Positions 8,660 to 15,892 of a stretch of DNA of 64,000 nucleotides are shown piece after piece (the first letter of the stretch is position 1; each line of letters starts with the position of its first letter). The position numbers and the translations under genes were made by a program. Where the stretch lies: the NCBI RefSeq assembly GCF_031998825.1, contig NZ_DAMACX010000006.1, positions 1 through 64,000 on the forward strand. The letters are read 5' to 3'. Origin of the DNA: Pseudescherichia sp031998825. GTDB lineage: Bacteria; Pseudomonadota; Gammaproteobacteria; Enterobacterales; Enterobacteriaceae. The notes under the pieces were generated by a model that worked only from the letters and a program-made list of their open reading frames with translations, ran no database searches and was not told the DNA's origin.

Positions 8660-9091
8660 ATGAATTTTGTCTATTTTAAGGCTGAATATCCCAACTACCT
8701 GGGATCCCATTCAGTTAATCTGGTTTTGAAAGCATTAACGCTGCTTCGCGATGGTGAAATTATCGCTGACGTAGGTGATTTAAAAATAACCAGCCTGCCG
8801 TTTTATTTTTTCAGCACGGCCTCTACCGGCTTTCGTAAAATTGAATACGCCGTCAATGCGCCGCCGATGCGCAGAATACGTTATTCGTGTGGTTATTTAC
8901 CGAGCGGAAAATATATCGTTAATACCCCTGAGGGCGAGATACAGCTTGCGTTTAATGCATTAACGGGGCTGTGGCAAGGGCAACAGCGGGGTGCAAGGTC
9001 TATCGATAACCGTGAGTTTGTTGCGCTGGGCTATACGCTTATTCGTCCGGTACGCGGTAGAGGCGGAAACCGTGCTTCATCGCTGCCTTAG
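8660..9091 (+). CDS. Hypothetical protein, 143 aa
   Basis: I do not recognise this protein. The start MNFVYFKAEYPNYLG at 8660 is preferred, with AGGGG just upstream; an in-frame GTG at 8642 would add six residues. It is mixed alpha/beta in character, lacks a signal peptide and has a basic C-terminus (RPVRGRGGNRAS). Codon use looks like that of neighbouring genes, although the first third is more AT-rich. It sits between the BssS-like gene and a 45-codon charged ORF on the same strand. Confidence 0.6.
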   Translation: MNFVYFKAEYPNYLGSHSVNLVLKALTLLRDGEIIADVGDLKITSLPFYFFSTASTGFRKIEYAVNAPPMRRIRYSCGYLPSGKYIVNTPEGEIQLAFNALTGLWQGQQRGARSIDNREFVALGYTLIRPVRGRGGNRASSLP

Positions 9092-9155
9092 ATTCTGTTA
9101 CCCGGATGATGAATCGTTGACTAAACTTCAGGTGTGGTAATAACAGGAGACCATA

Positions 9156-9293
9156 ATGACGGACAAATACGCTTCCCCCCTGAAAGCTGAAGAGACCAAG
9201 CCGGTTAAGGACAACCCTGCCAAGCAGGGCGAGCTTCCCCGTAAACGGGATGACAGTGAGGACGATCATAAAGATCCGTTCAAAGCCAGCTAG
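9156..9293 (+). CDS. Small hydrophilic protein, 45 aa
   Basis: A 45-codon frame (MTDKYASPLKAEETKP...DPFKAS) begins behind a good ribosome site (ACAGGAGA, six bases before ATG). About half its residues are charged and there are five prolines, so it is probably disordered. It has no hydrophobic segment. I do not recognise the family. The ribosome site and the codon-like composition support it as a real gene. It is followed about 110 bp later by a terminator. Confidence 0.55.
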   Translation: MTDKYASPLKAEETKPVKDNPAKQGELPRKRDDSEDDHKDPFKAS

Positions 9294-9401
9294 CGTCACG
9301 CCCATCCGCTGCACCAAAGCCTTTTCGCTGCTAATGATGATGTCGTAGCCCTGGCGAACTAAGCAAGAAAGCAAACAAGAGAGATGGGAAGTATGTTAGA
9401 G

Positions 9402-9426
9402 GCCGCCAGAAATGGCGGTTTTTTAT
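9402..9426 (+). terminator. Rho-independent terminator
   Basis: CCGCC-AGAAAT-GGCGG is followed by six T. It probably ends transcription of the 8.2-9.3 kb small genes. The rest of 9294-9607 has no gene; it holds this hairpin and the promoter of the toxin-antitoxin pair. Confidence 0.8.
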
Positions 9427-9448
9427 TTGCGCTAAAACGTTGCATATA

Positions 9449-9463
9449 GCGACAAATTGTCGC
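9449..9463. promoter_or_regulatory. Palindrome upstream of the ParD-like antitoxin gene
   Basis: GCGACAAATTGTCGC is an inverted repeat with 7-bp arms around a single central base. It lies about 145 bp before the antitoxin start in a region with no other feature, and could be an autoregulatory operator, although it is further upstream than usual. Confidence 0.35.
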
Positions 9464-9607
9464 ATACTTGGATTGGCTTGATTTTTGACGCTTTGACTAT
9501 TTGCATTCAAGCTGGCGATTGCTACCGATTGGCTTCTACACAAGGCCAAACGTTGCGGGGACGAGCACCACTATAATTAAAGCCCAAAAGGGCAAAGGAC
9601 ATAACCG

Positions 9608-9850
9608 ATGGCTACGAGCATCAGATTAGATGATGACTTCGTGAGCGACGTTAAGGTATACGCAGATGCGGCTAGCCGCAGCATTCCGAAGCAAATCGAG
9701 CATTGGGCCAAGATTGGCCGCATTGCTGAAGATAATCCGGATCTGCCGTTTAGCTTCATCCAAGAAATCTTAATAGCGCAAGCAGAAGTCGCTAACAATA
9801 AGGTTTCCCGGTATGAACGAAGGACAAGAAGAAAATCAGTCACAGATTGA
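9608..9850 (+). CDS. ParD-like type II antitoxin
   Basis: The 80-residue protein matches the ParD-like family. The N-terminal ribbon MATSIRLDDDFVSDVK is followed by a helix and the diagnostic SRSIPKQIEHWAKIGRIAEDNPDL segment, as in RHH-type antitoxins that bind DNA and neutralise a RelE/ParE toxin. Its last 38 bp overlap the start of the next gene, a usual arrangement for translational coupling. It presumably represses its own promoter. Confidence 0.88.
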   Translation: MATSIRLDDDFVSDVKVYADAASRSIPKQIEHWAKIGRIAEDNPDLPFSFIQEILIAQAEVANNKVSRYERRTRRKSVTD

Positions 9851-10148
9851 CGTGTACCAGACCCGCAGGTTTGAAAAGGCGCTAGATAAATTGCCTGAAG
9901 CACTTCAGGAAGAAGTCGAGGACGAGGTTGACCGCATCATCGCTAACCCGGAGATCGGGGAACGCAAAAAGGGCGATCTGTCTCACCTGTGGGTACATAA
10001 GTTCCGCCTCAATGGTCAGCTTACGCTGTTAGGCTATACCTGGATTGAGGTTAAGATAGAGCTTTACTTGCTTAGCGTAGGTTCGCACGAGAACTTTTAC
10101 GATGAGCAGAAGCAGCACCGTAAAGCCGATTTGAAGTTGATTAGTTGA
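9813..10148 (+). CDS. RelE/ParE-superfamily toxin
   Basis: The 111-residue partner of the ParD-like antitoxin has the RelE/ParE fold pattern: an N-terminal helix pair (RRFEKALDKLPEALQEEVEDEVDRII), then a beta-sheet with the conserved LSHLWVHKFRLNGQLTLLGY segment and ending IELYLLSVGSHENFYDE. Members act as mRNA interferases or gyrase inhibitors; which applies here cannot be decided. The gene overlaps the antitoxin gene and is followed by a strong terminator, so the pair is a self-contained module. Confidence 0.85.
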   Translation: MNEGQEENQSQIDVYQTRRFEKALDKLPEALQEEVEDEVDRIIANPEIGERKKGDLSHLWVHKFRLNGQLTLLGYTWIEVKIELYLLSVGSHENFYDEQKQHRKADLKLIS

Positions 10149-10157
10149 TTAGTTGAT

Positions 10158-10184
10158 AAGAAGCCCGCTTAAGCGGGCTTCTTT
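10158..10184 (+). terminator. Rho-independent terminator after the toxin gene
   Basis: AGAAGCCCGCTT and AAGCGGGCTTCT form a perfect 12-bp inverted repeat with A and T tracts at its ends, immediately after the toxin gene. Confidence 0.85.
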
Positions 10185-10255
10185 ATGCCTTTAAAGCAGT
10201 TTTTTAACCACTGGCGCGCCCCAATCGACCGGACCATCGCGGTTCTCTCTGGGTT

Positions 10256-10473
10256 CGCGATGACCTGATACGCAACGAATTTGACGTCTGGTATCAGCCA
10301 ATTGTTAATGCTCGCAGCCAGCGGGTATGGCGGTGGTTGCTGAAGGGGTCGAGAACGAGAAGCAGATGAAACTCCTGCGCCTCGCCGGTTGCGATCGGCT
10401 TCAGGGGTTCTTCTTTAGCGTGCCGATGCCCATTGACGCGCTACGGCAGCACCGTCAGCGCCGCCAGGGTTAG
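10256..10473 (+). pseudogene. Remnant of an EAL-domain c-di-GMP phosphodiesterase
   Basis: Two pieces of an EAL domain are fused out of frame. Positions 10256-10324 read RDDLIRNEFDVWYQPIVNARS, the start of an EAL domain. From 10327 another frame reads MAVVAEGVENEKQMKLLRLAG followed by CDRLQGFFFSVPMP, the end of an EAL domain, to a stop at 10473. The central part of about 150 residues, including the catalytic EAL motif, is missing. The fragment cannot encode an active enzyme. It ends exactly where the convergent ydgD stop begins. Confidence 0.8.
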
Positions 10474-11289
10474 CTACTGCGCCTGCGCCAGGGCGTCGAG
10501 CCGATCGCGAAAGCCGGTGATAGCAATGGCCCGGTTATCGGCGCGCCAGCGATCTTTTGCTCCCGGCGCGGAGCTTTGCACGGCAATCAGCCGCCAGCCG
10601 TCTTCGGTTTTGAGCATCAGCGGAGAGCCGCTATCGCCAGGCAGCGTATCGCACTGGTGGGAGAGCACGCTATCCTGCGCCCAGCCGGTCACCACGCAGT
10701 TTTGATGGCTATAGAGATCGTCCAGATGATCCTGAGGATAGCCGGACTGCGTCACCTTACGGTCGGCAACTTTAAGTGCAGCGGTGAGCGCATCGCGATC
10801 GCCTTCAAATAGCGGCAGAGGCGTAATGCCCGACGGGGGATAGCGCAGCACAATCAGACCAAAATCCCACGGTGCGGCGGCGGGCGGCACGATCCACCCC
10901 TCACCGTCGGGTTTCAGGCGCTTACCAAGCGTTGACTCAACCCGTCCCTCAATACCGTGTATCTCATAGCGCCAGCTGCCGTTCTGCGCCACAAAGCGCA
11001 GCGCTACGGCTTTATCGGCCTTGCCTCGGGGCGGCGTCAGCAGGCAGTGTCCGGCGGTTAACGCCAGATGCGGAGAGATCAGCGTGGCGGTGCAGAGATT
11101 GCCGCTGGCGGTCTCCAACTGGCCAATAGCATCCCATGGTGACTGGGTCGGATTACTTACCCGGACCCGGTCATCATGGTTAAAAAACAGCGTCTTGATC
11201 TCAGCAGCTGCGGCAGCATCATCATCGGCATGGCTGTAAAAAGAAAGTAAGCAAAACGAACCCAATAGCAGAATACCGAATTTATGCAT
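10474..11289 (-). CDS. ydgD: Secreted trypsin-like serine protease YdgD
   Basis: The 271-residue protein is orthologous to E. coli YdgD. An N-terminal signal peptide (about 1-21, ending FYSHA) is followed by an S1-family trypsin fold. The catalytic triad is visible as His81 in LTAGHC, Asp142 in WDFGLIVL and Ser220 in GDSGSP. It should act in the periplasm or outside the cell; the substrate is unknown. It lies directly after ydgU and asr, as in E. coli. Confidence 0.94.
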   Translation of the reverse strand: MHKFGILLLGSFCLLSFYSHADDDAAAAAEIKTLFFNHDDRVRVSNPTQSPWDAIGQLETASGNLCTATLISPHLALTAGHCLLTPPRGKADKAVALRFVAQNGSWRYEIHGIEGRVESTLGKRLKPDGEGWIVPPAAAPWDFGLIVLRYPPSGITPLPLFEGDRDALTAALKVADRKVTQSGYPQDHLDDLYSHQNCVVTGWAQDSVLSHQCDTLPGDSGSPLMLKTEDGWRLIAVQSSAPGAKDRWRADNRAIAITGFRDRLDALAQAQ

Positions 11290-11385
11290 ATCACACTCTG
11301 GTGGGGCATTAATGATTATTCAAACCCTAAGCAACAACTATAGACGGGACGGGAGGAAAGGGGGAGTAAAATCAGCGTACTACAT

Positions 11386-11469
11386 TCAGGAAAGATAGAA
11401 GCGGAGTGACACCAGCGCGCAGACAATCAGCATAAGCAAAATCAGCTCGAAACGGTAGCGTTGCAGCAT
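11386..11469 (-). CDS. ydgU: Small membrane protein YdgU
   Basis: A 27-codon frame reads MLQRYRFELILLMLIVCALV...YLS. It matches the E. coli small membrane protein YdgU, which is encoded between asr and ydgD and induced by acid. The strong AGGGGGAG ribosome site precedes the ATG. It is a single transmembrane helix. The asr terminator lies just upstream, so translation depends on read-through or a separate promoter. Confidence 0.85.
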   Translation of the reverse strand: MLQRYRFELILLMLIVCALVSLRFYLS

Positions 11470-11479
11470 GGCTCCCCCT

Positions 11480-11508
11480 AAAAACAGCGCCCGGGGGCGG
11501 GCGCTGTG
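11480..11508 (-). terminator. Rho-independent terminator after asr
   Basis: On the minus strand ACAGCGCCCG pairs with CGGGCGCTGT and is followed by a T run. It separates asr from ydgU. Confidence 0.85.
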
Positions 11509-11521
11509 GCAAACGTAAAAC

Positions 11522-11860
11522 TTAAGCAGCTGGCTGGGCAGCCGGTTTAGCAGCCGTGTGTTTTACTGCTTTTTTGTGGTGTTTTTTTGCAGCCTGGGCT
11601 TTCTGGTCAGCAGCGGGTTTGGCTGCGTTCTGGTCAGCGGCCGGTTTAGCGGCTTTTTTGTGGTGCTTTTTAGCAGCCTGCGCTTTCTGAGCAGCGGCTT
11701 TCTGGTGTTTTTTGTGGTGCGTGGTTTTAGCAGCCGGAGCAGCGCTCTGAGTCTGAGCGGTGGCTGCTGGCGCAGCGGTGGTCGCAGCGGTATCAGCAGC
11801 GAACGCAGCAGAAGAGAGACCCATAGCAGCGGCAACAACCAGAGCTAATACTTTTTTCAT
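11522..11860 (-). CDS. asr: Acid shock protein Asr
   Basis: Asr is a periplasmic acid-induced chaperone-like protein. The 112 residues have a typical signal peptide (MKKVLALVVAAAMGLSSAAFA) and then a low-complexity basic body made of Ala/Lys/His repeats (KTTHHKKHQKAA, KAQAAKKHHKKA twice). These repeats vary in number between species. A close match to the RstA box, known to drive asr, lies about 100 bp upstream. The gene order asr-ydgU-ydgD is as in E. coli. Confidence 0.96.
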   Translation of the reverse strand: MKKVLALVVAAAMGLSSAAFAADTAATTAAPAATAQTQSAAPAAKTTHHKKHQKAAAQKAQAAKKHHKKAAKPAADQNAAKPAADQKAQAAKKHHKKAVKHTAAKPAAQPAA

Positions 11861-11916
11861 TCTGATATCCTCGAATTGGTTTCATCATTCAACCCCACTG
11901 CGGGGCCGGTGAAGAG

Positions 11917-11922
11917 ACTATA
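11917..11922 (-). promoter_or_regulatory. -10 element of the asr promoter
   Basis: TATAGT on the minus strand lies about 57 bp before the asr start and 42 bp downstream of the RstA box, as expected for an RstA-activated promoter with a weak -35 element. Confidence 0.5.
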
Positions 11923-11964
11923 TGCTTCTCAATGCGAGGCTTCCGTGAGTGATTGGTATCGCTG

Positions 11965-11978
11965 TGTAACGGTATGTA
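11965..11978 (-). promoter_or_regulatory. RstA box upstream of asr
   Basis: TACATACCGTTACA matches the RstA consensus TACATNTNGTTACA except at one position. RstA, the response regulator of RstBA, is the established acid-dependent activator of asr in E. coli. Confidence 0.75.
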
Positions 11979-12025
11979 CTAAACGCGTAGTTTTTGCCAA
12001 AGACGCCCCTGTCCGGGGCGTTTGA

Positions 12026-12427
12026 CTATGCTTGCTTCAGTTCTTCAAAAATTTCAGGGTGCTTATCCAACGCTTTAAACAATAAAATCAAGGGACGTGG
12101 AGGCGCTACGCGTCCGGTCTCATAACGACTGAACGCGTTAGCCCCGCCACCGAAAATATCCGCCGCCTGGCGTTGATCTAAATTCAGGCGTTTACGGACG
12201 GCGGCAATAAATGCCGGATCGACTTCCTGAGCATTTACTTTTTTGGTAAATGCAGAAATTGCCGCCATATATTTGTCTCCAGCCTCTTTTCCTAATACAC
12301 CCTCTCCGCACTCACTGCAAAAATCGCCAGCGATGCCCTGAACGATAGTTTTTTGGCCTTTGTACTCATACTCAATATCTCGGATATCGTGCTTCAGTTC
12401 TGCACCGCCACAATCTGGACATTTCAT
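12026..12427 (-). CDS. mqsA: Antitoxin MqsA
   Basis: MqsA neutralises MqsR through its N-terminal zinc domain and binds DNA with its C-terminal HTH. The 133 residues show the zinc ligands MKCPDCGG and FCSECGEG. The C-terminal Xre-type HTH includes the family signature FGGGANAFSRYETGRVAPP, as in E. coli MqsA (FGGGVNAFSRYEKG). The start MKCPDC lies 1 bp after the mqsR stop; the frame is open upstream but inside mqsR. In E. coli mqsRA sits at a different locus (ygiUT), so this copy is species-variable. Confidence 0.93.
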   Translation of the reverse strand: MKCPDCGGAELKHDIRDIEYEYKGQKTIVQGIAGDFCSECGEGVLGKEAGDKYMAAISAFTKKVNAQEVDPAFIAAVRKRLNLDQRQAADIFGGGANAFSRYETGRVAPPRPLILLFKALDKHPEIFEELKQA

Positions 12428-12428
12428 T

Positions 12429-12728
12429 TTACTTCTCCTTAAATGAGACGATGACAACATTGTCTTTTACTAGAAACTTTAGATAAATCCACTGGCCGTT
12501 GTATACCGGGCGGTAAACCTCTTGCCAGTAACCAGGATCTTTATTCGCTTCCATAACCTTATAAAAATCTGAAGGTTTTAGAGCGTAAATGACCTCAAAG
12601 ATCTCATCTTGACACGTAAACCCTAGCTCATTTGCACCATTCAAGGCGCTAATTTTTACAGCAACTTTTCCGTTGCGCACCATACCCTGGACGGTGCTTA
12701 AATCAGTAGGTTCTTTTCCTTGTGCCAT
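12429..12728 (-). CDS. mqsR: mRNA interferase toxin MqsR
   Basis: MqsR is a RelE-fold RNase that cuts mRNA at GCN sites. The 99 residues align with E. coli MqsR over the full length. They share SALNGANELG, the SDFYKVM segment, WQEVYRPVYNGQWIYLKF with catalytic-site residues, and the C-terminus VIVSFKEK, identical in E. coli. The toxin gene precedes its antitoxin, the unusual order typical of mqsRA. The operon has an inverted repeat just upstream. Confidence 0.93.
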   Translation of the reverse strand: MAQGKEPTDLSTVQGMVRNGKVAVKISALNGANELGFTCQDEIFEVIYALKPSDFYKVMEANKDPGYWQEVYRPVYNGQWIYLKFLVKDNVVIVSFKEK

Positions 12729-12731
12729 AGT

Positions 12732-12767
12732 ATTACCCTAAATGCAAAATTATGCAAATAGGGTAAT
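12732..12767. promoter_or_regulatory. Inverted repeat, probable MqsA operator
   Basis: ATTACCCT and AGGGTAAT form a perfect inverted repeat with a 20-bp spacer that itself contains two copies of ATGCAAA. It begins three bases upstream of mqsR. A third copy of the half site (AAGGGTAT) occurs at about 12799. Autorepression by MqsA is known in E. coli, but there the operator sequence is AACCT-N3-AGGTT, so a changed specificity is inferred. Confidence 0.55.
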
Positions 12768-12827
12768 GCTTGCGTTTCGGAAAAACAACAGCAAAAATAA
12801 GGGTATTCTCTAAAAGGAATGAGTCAG

Positions 12828-14312
12828 CTACAGATAACGGGCTGTTAGATGCTGGCGGAAGTAGCGACTGTTCAGCGCTTCGCCGGTTGCGGACTCAATC
12901 AGCTGGGCGGTGGTAAAACGGCTGCCGTGCTGCCAGATATTCTGCCGCAGCCACTCAAACAGCGCGCTGAAATCACCTTCGGCAATGGATGCATCAAGAT
13001 TAGGCAGCGCGGTGCGTGCGGCATGGAACAGCTGCGCGGCGTACATCGCACCCAGGGTGTAGGAGGGGAAATAGCCAAAACCGCCGTCGGTCCAGTGAAT
13101 GTCCTGCATGCAGCCGTCGCGGTAGTTGCCCAGGGTCGAGATGCCCAGCCAGTGCTGCATCTTCTCATCCCACAGGGCCGGAATATCCTCGACCTCAATC
13201 TCACCGTTGATTAAGGCGCGCTCAATCTCATAGCGCAGGATCACATGCGCGGGGTAGCTCACCTCGTCAGCATCGACGCGGATGAGGCCAGGCTGCACCT
13301 GCTGGTTCCAGGCGATGAAGTTCTCTTCGGTAAACGCGGGCTGCGCGCCGAAACGTTCGATTACCGCGGGCAGGAGACGCTGTAAAAACGCCTTGCTGCG
13401 GCCAAGCTGCATCTCAAAGAACAGACTCTGCGATTCATGCACCGCCATCGAGCGGGCCTCGGCTACCGGCTGTCCCAGCCAGGTGCGGGGCAGGTTCTGC
13501 TCGTAGCGGGCGTGGCCGGTTTCATGCACCACGCCAAAGAGGGCACCCAGCAGATCGTTCTCGTCATAGCGCGTGGTGATGCGCACGTCCTCCGGTACGC
13601 CGCCGCAGAAGGGGTGGGCGCTGATATCCAGGCGGCCTGCGTCAAAATTAAAGCCGAGGGTACGCATTGCCGTTAAACCCAGCTCGCGCTGCTTCTCCAC
13701 CGGGAACGGCCCGACCGGGGCGATAAGCTGGCGCTGGGCCTGCTTTGCTACCGCCTGATTCAGCAGGTCCGGGAGCCAGGATTTCAGATCGGCAAACAGC
13801 ACGTCGAGCTTCGCAGCGGTCATATCCGGCTCATAGAGATCCAGCAGCGCGTCGTAGGGGGTACAGCCCTTAGCCGCCGCACGCAGCGTTGCCTCCTCAC
13901 GGCTCAGCTTTACCACCTCTTTAAGATTGGCGGAAAAACCGTCCCAGTCATTCGCCGGGCGCTGGCTACGCCAGGCGTGCTCACAGCGGCTGCCCGCCAG
14001 TGATTTCGCCTCCACCAGCGATTCCGGCAGCACTGCCGCCTGCTGGTAGTGGCGGGTCATCTCTCGCAGGTTGGCCTGCTCAACGTCGTTCAGATCTTCC
14101 TGCGCTGCGGCTTCCAGCCACTGAGCCACTTTTTTATCCGTCAGGATCTGGTGTTTCAGGACGCTGATCTCCGCCAGCGCTTCGCCACGGGCGGCGCTCC
14201 CGGCAGAGGGCATCATGGTCATCATGTCCCAGCCGGCAATAGATGAGAGGTGGGAGAAACGGTAAAGACGCTGGAAGGTGCGGGTCAGCTGCTGGTAGTT
14301 GCTGGTGTCCAT
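12828..14312 (-). CDS. M32-family metallocarboxypeptidase (thermostable carboxypeptidase Taq type)
   Basis: The 494-residue cytoplasmic protein is a peptidase family M32 carboxypeptidase, which removes C-terminal residues from peptides using one metal ion. The HETGH motif is at 263-267, followed by the conserved HES(Q) with Glu293 and the downstream IRVDADEVSYPAHVILRYE region. No signal peptide is seen. It is monocistronic, between mqsRA and a REP element. E. coli K-12 lacks an orthologue at this place as far as I know. Confidence 0.92.
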   Translation of the reverse strand: MDTSNYQQLTRTFQRLYRFSHLSSIAGWDMMTMMPSAGSAARGEALAEISVLKHQILTDKKVAQWLEAAAQEDLNDVEQANLREMTRHYQQAAVLPESLVEAKSLAGSRCEHAWRSQRPANDWDGFSANLKEVVKLSREEATLRAAAKGCTPYDALLDLYEPDMTAAKLDVLFADLKSWLPDLLNQAVAKQAQRQLIAPVGPFPVEKQRELGLTAMRTLGFNFDAGRLDISAHPFCGGVPEDVRITTRYDENDLLGALFGVVHETGHARYEQNLPRTWLGQPVAEARSMAVHESQSLFFEMQLGRSKAFLQRLLPAVIERFGAQPAFTEENFIAWNQQVQPGLIRVDADEVSYPAHVILRYEIERALINGEIEVEDIPALWDEKMQHWLGISTLGNYRDGCMQDIHWTDGGFGYFPSYTLGAMYAAQLFHAARTALPNLDASIAEGDFSALFEWLRQNIWQHGSRFTTAQLIESATGEALNSRYFRQHLTARYL

Positions 14313-14416
14313 TGTGCCTCGTGTTGTGTTGATATTATTTGCTTACATTTCAAGATAACAGGACGCTTGCGCTGATACCACTGTGAGACATTGCCTGGCA
14401 CGAGTTGAGCAGCCGG

Positions 14417-14508
14417 GGTTATCTGTTGCCCGGCGGCGCTACGCTTGCACGGGCCTACGGTAGGGCGCTGTTTGTAGGCTGGGCAAGCGTAGCGCCGCCC
14501 GGCATGTT
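14417..14508. repeat. BIME: pair of inverted REP sequences
   Basis: Two REP-like units in opposite orientation (GCCCGGCGGCGCTACGCTTG and CAAGCGTAGCGCCGCCCGGC) flank a short spacer with CCTACGG and TAGGC. This is the common extragenic palindrome of enterics and lies between the 3' side of ynfM and the start of the carboxypeptidase gene. Confidence 0.85.
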
Positions 14509-14526
14509 CAGGCAGGATACATTTAG

Positions 14527-15783
14527 CTATGCCGAAAGACGGCGGTGCAGGCTGCGGCCCACCAGCAGCGCGGCCAGCAGCATCACGGCGATAAAACCGC
14601 CGACGCCGTTCCAGCCATAGCTGTGCCAGAACAGGCCGCCTGCCGTCCCTGCCAGGCTCGATCCCAGGTAGTAGCTGAAGAGATAGAGCGAGGAGGCCTG
14701 GCCCTTTGCCCGACGCGCCCGCGGCCCGATCCAGCTGCTGGCGACGGAGTGAGCGGCAAAGAAGCCAGCGGAGAAGAGCAGCATCCCGGCAAAGATCAGC
14801 CCCAGCGACGAGAAGAGGGTCAGCAGCACGCCCCCCAGCATAATTCCCGTCGAAACGAGCATCACCGGCCCGCGGCCAAAGCGTGCGGTCATCGCCCCGG
14901 CTTTAGGTGAACTCCATGTCCCGGTCAGGTAGGCCACCGAGAGCAGGCCCACCACCGCCTGGCTCAGCTGCCACGGGGTCTGCATCAGGCGGTAGCCAAT
15001 GTAGTTAAACAGGGTGACGAACGATCCCATCAGCAGGAAGCCGGTAACAAACAGCAGCGGCAGGCCACGATCGCGCCAGTGCAGGCGGAAGTTGATCATC
15101 AGCGAGCGGGGTCGCAGGGAGGCGGGGCGAAAATGACGCGACTCAGGGAGAATTTTCCAGAACATCAGCGCCGAGGCAAGGGCAAAGCAGCCGATAACCG
15201 CCAGGGCGATGCGCCAGCTAAAGAAGTCGGTAAACACGCCGCTGAGCAGGCGACCGCTCATGCCGCCGATAGAGTTACCGCTGATGTAGAGACCCATCGA
15301 AAAGGCCACCACGCTGGGGTGGATCTCTTCGCTCAGGTAGGTCATCCCCACCGCCGCCACGCCGCTCAGCGACAGGCCCACCAGCGCACGCATAATTAAA
15401 ATGCCGTGCCAGCTGGTCATCATCGTGGAGAGCAGCGTACAGCACGAGGCCAGCAGCAGAGCGGTGACCATCACCGGCTTGCGGCCTATGGCATCCGAGA
15501 GCGGGCCGGTGAAGAGAAGGCCGACCGCCAGCATGGCGGTAGAGATCGAAAGCGAGACACTGCTGCTGGCGGGCGAAACACCAAACTCATGGGAGAGCAC
15601 CGGCAGAATCGGCTGCACACAGTAGAGCAGGGCGAAGGTGGCGAGTCCGGCAGAGAAAAGCGCCAGCGTGACGCGCATAAACTGTGGCGTGCCGCGTTTA
15701 ATATAGGGGGTGGCGGGAATAGCGGTAGTCTGCACGTCGGCATCGCTCGCCGGGGCGATGTCAACGACGGTAGTACGGCTCAC
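14527..15783 (-). CDS. ynfM: MFS transporter YnfM
   Basis: YnfM is an inner-membrane major facilitator with 12 predicted helices. The 418 residues align along the whole length with E. coli YnfM, and the MFS loop motif GPLSDAIGRKPVM is present. It starts with GTG behind an AAGGATCC ribosome site. Reported E. coli activity is arabinose efflux, but the physiological substrate is uncertain. It is divergent from the LysR gene ynfL, 109 bp away, which probably controls it. Confidence 0.93.
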   Translation of the reverse strand: MSRTTVVDIAPASDADVQTTAIPATPYIKRGTPQFMRVTLALFSAGLATFALLYCVQPILPVLSHEFGVSPASSSVSLSISTAMLAVGLLFTGPLSDAIGRKPVMVTALLLASCCTLLSTMMTSWHGILIMRALVGLSLSGVAAVGMTYLSEEIHPSVVAFSMGLYISGNSIGGMSGRLLSGVFTDFFSWRIALAVIGCFALASALMFWKILPESRHFRPASLRPRSLMINFRLHWRDRGLPLLFVTGFLLMGSFVTLFNYIGYRLMQTPWQLSQAVVGLLSVAYLTGTWSSPKAGAMTARFGRGPVMLVSTGIMLGGVLLTLFSSLGLIFAGMLLFSAGFFAAHSVASSWIGPRARRAKGQASSLYLFSYYLGSSLAGTAGGLFWHSYGWNGVGGFIAVMLLAALLVGRSLHRRLSA

Positions 15784-15892
15784 GGAGGATCCTTAGTGGT
15801 GGGTTGCTGCGATAAAGCGATTACCGACAAGGGTAGGAAATTGTAAATATTCTGTCTAATATATTAATAATCTCAAATAATACATTAAACAT

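Noticed and set aside
14417..14508. Small RNA or attachment site near ynfM
   Set aside because: The sequence is a standard inverted REP pair, of the same type as at 46.4, 46.9 and 55.6 kb.
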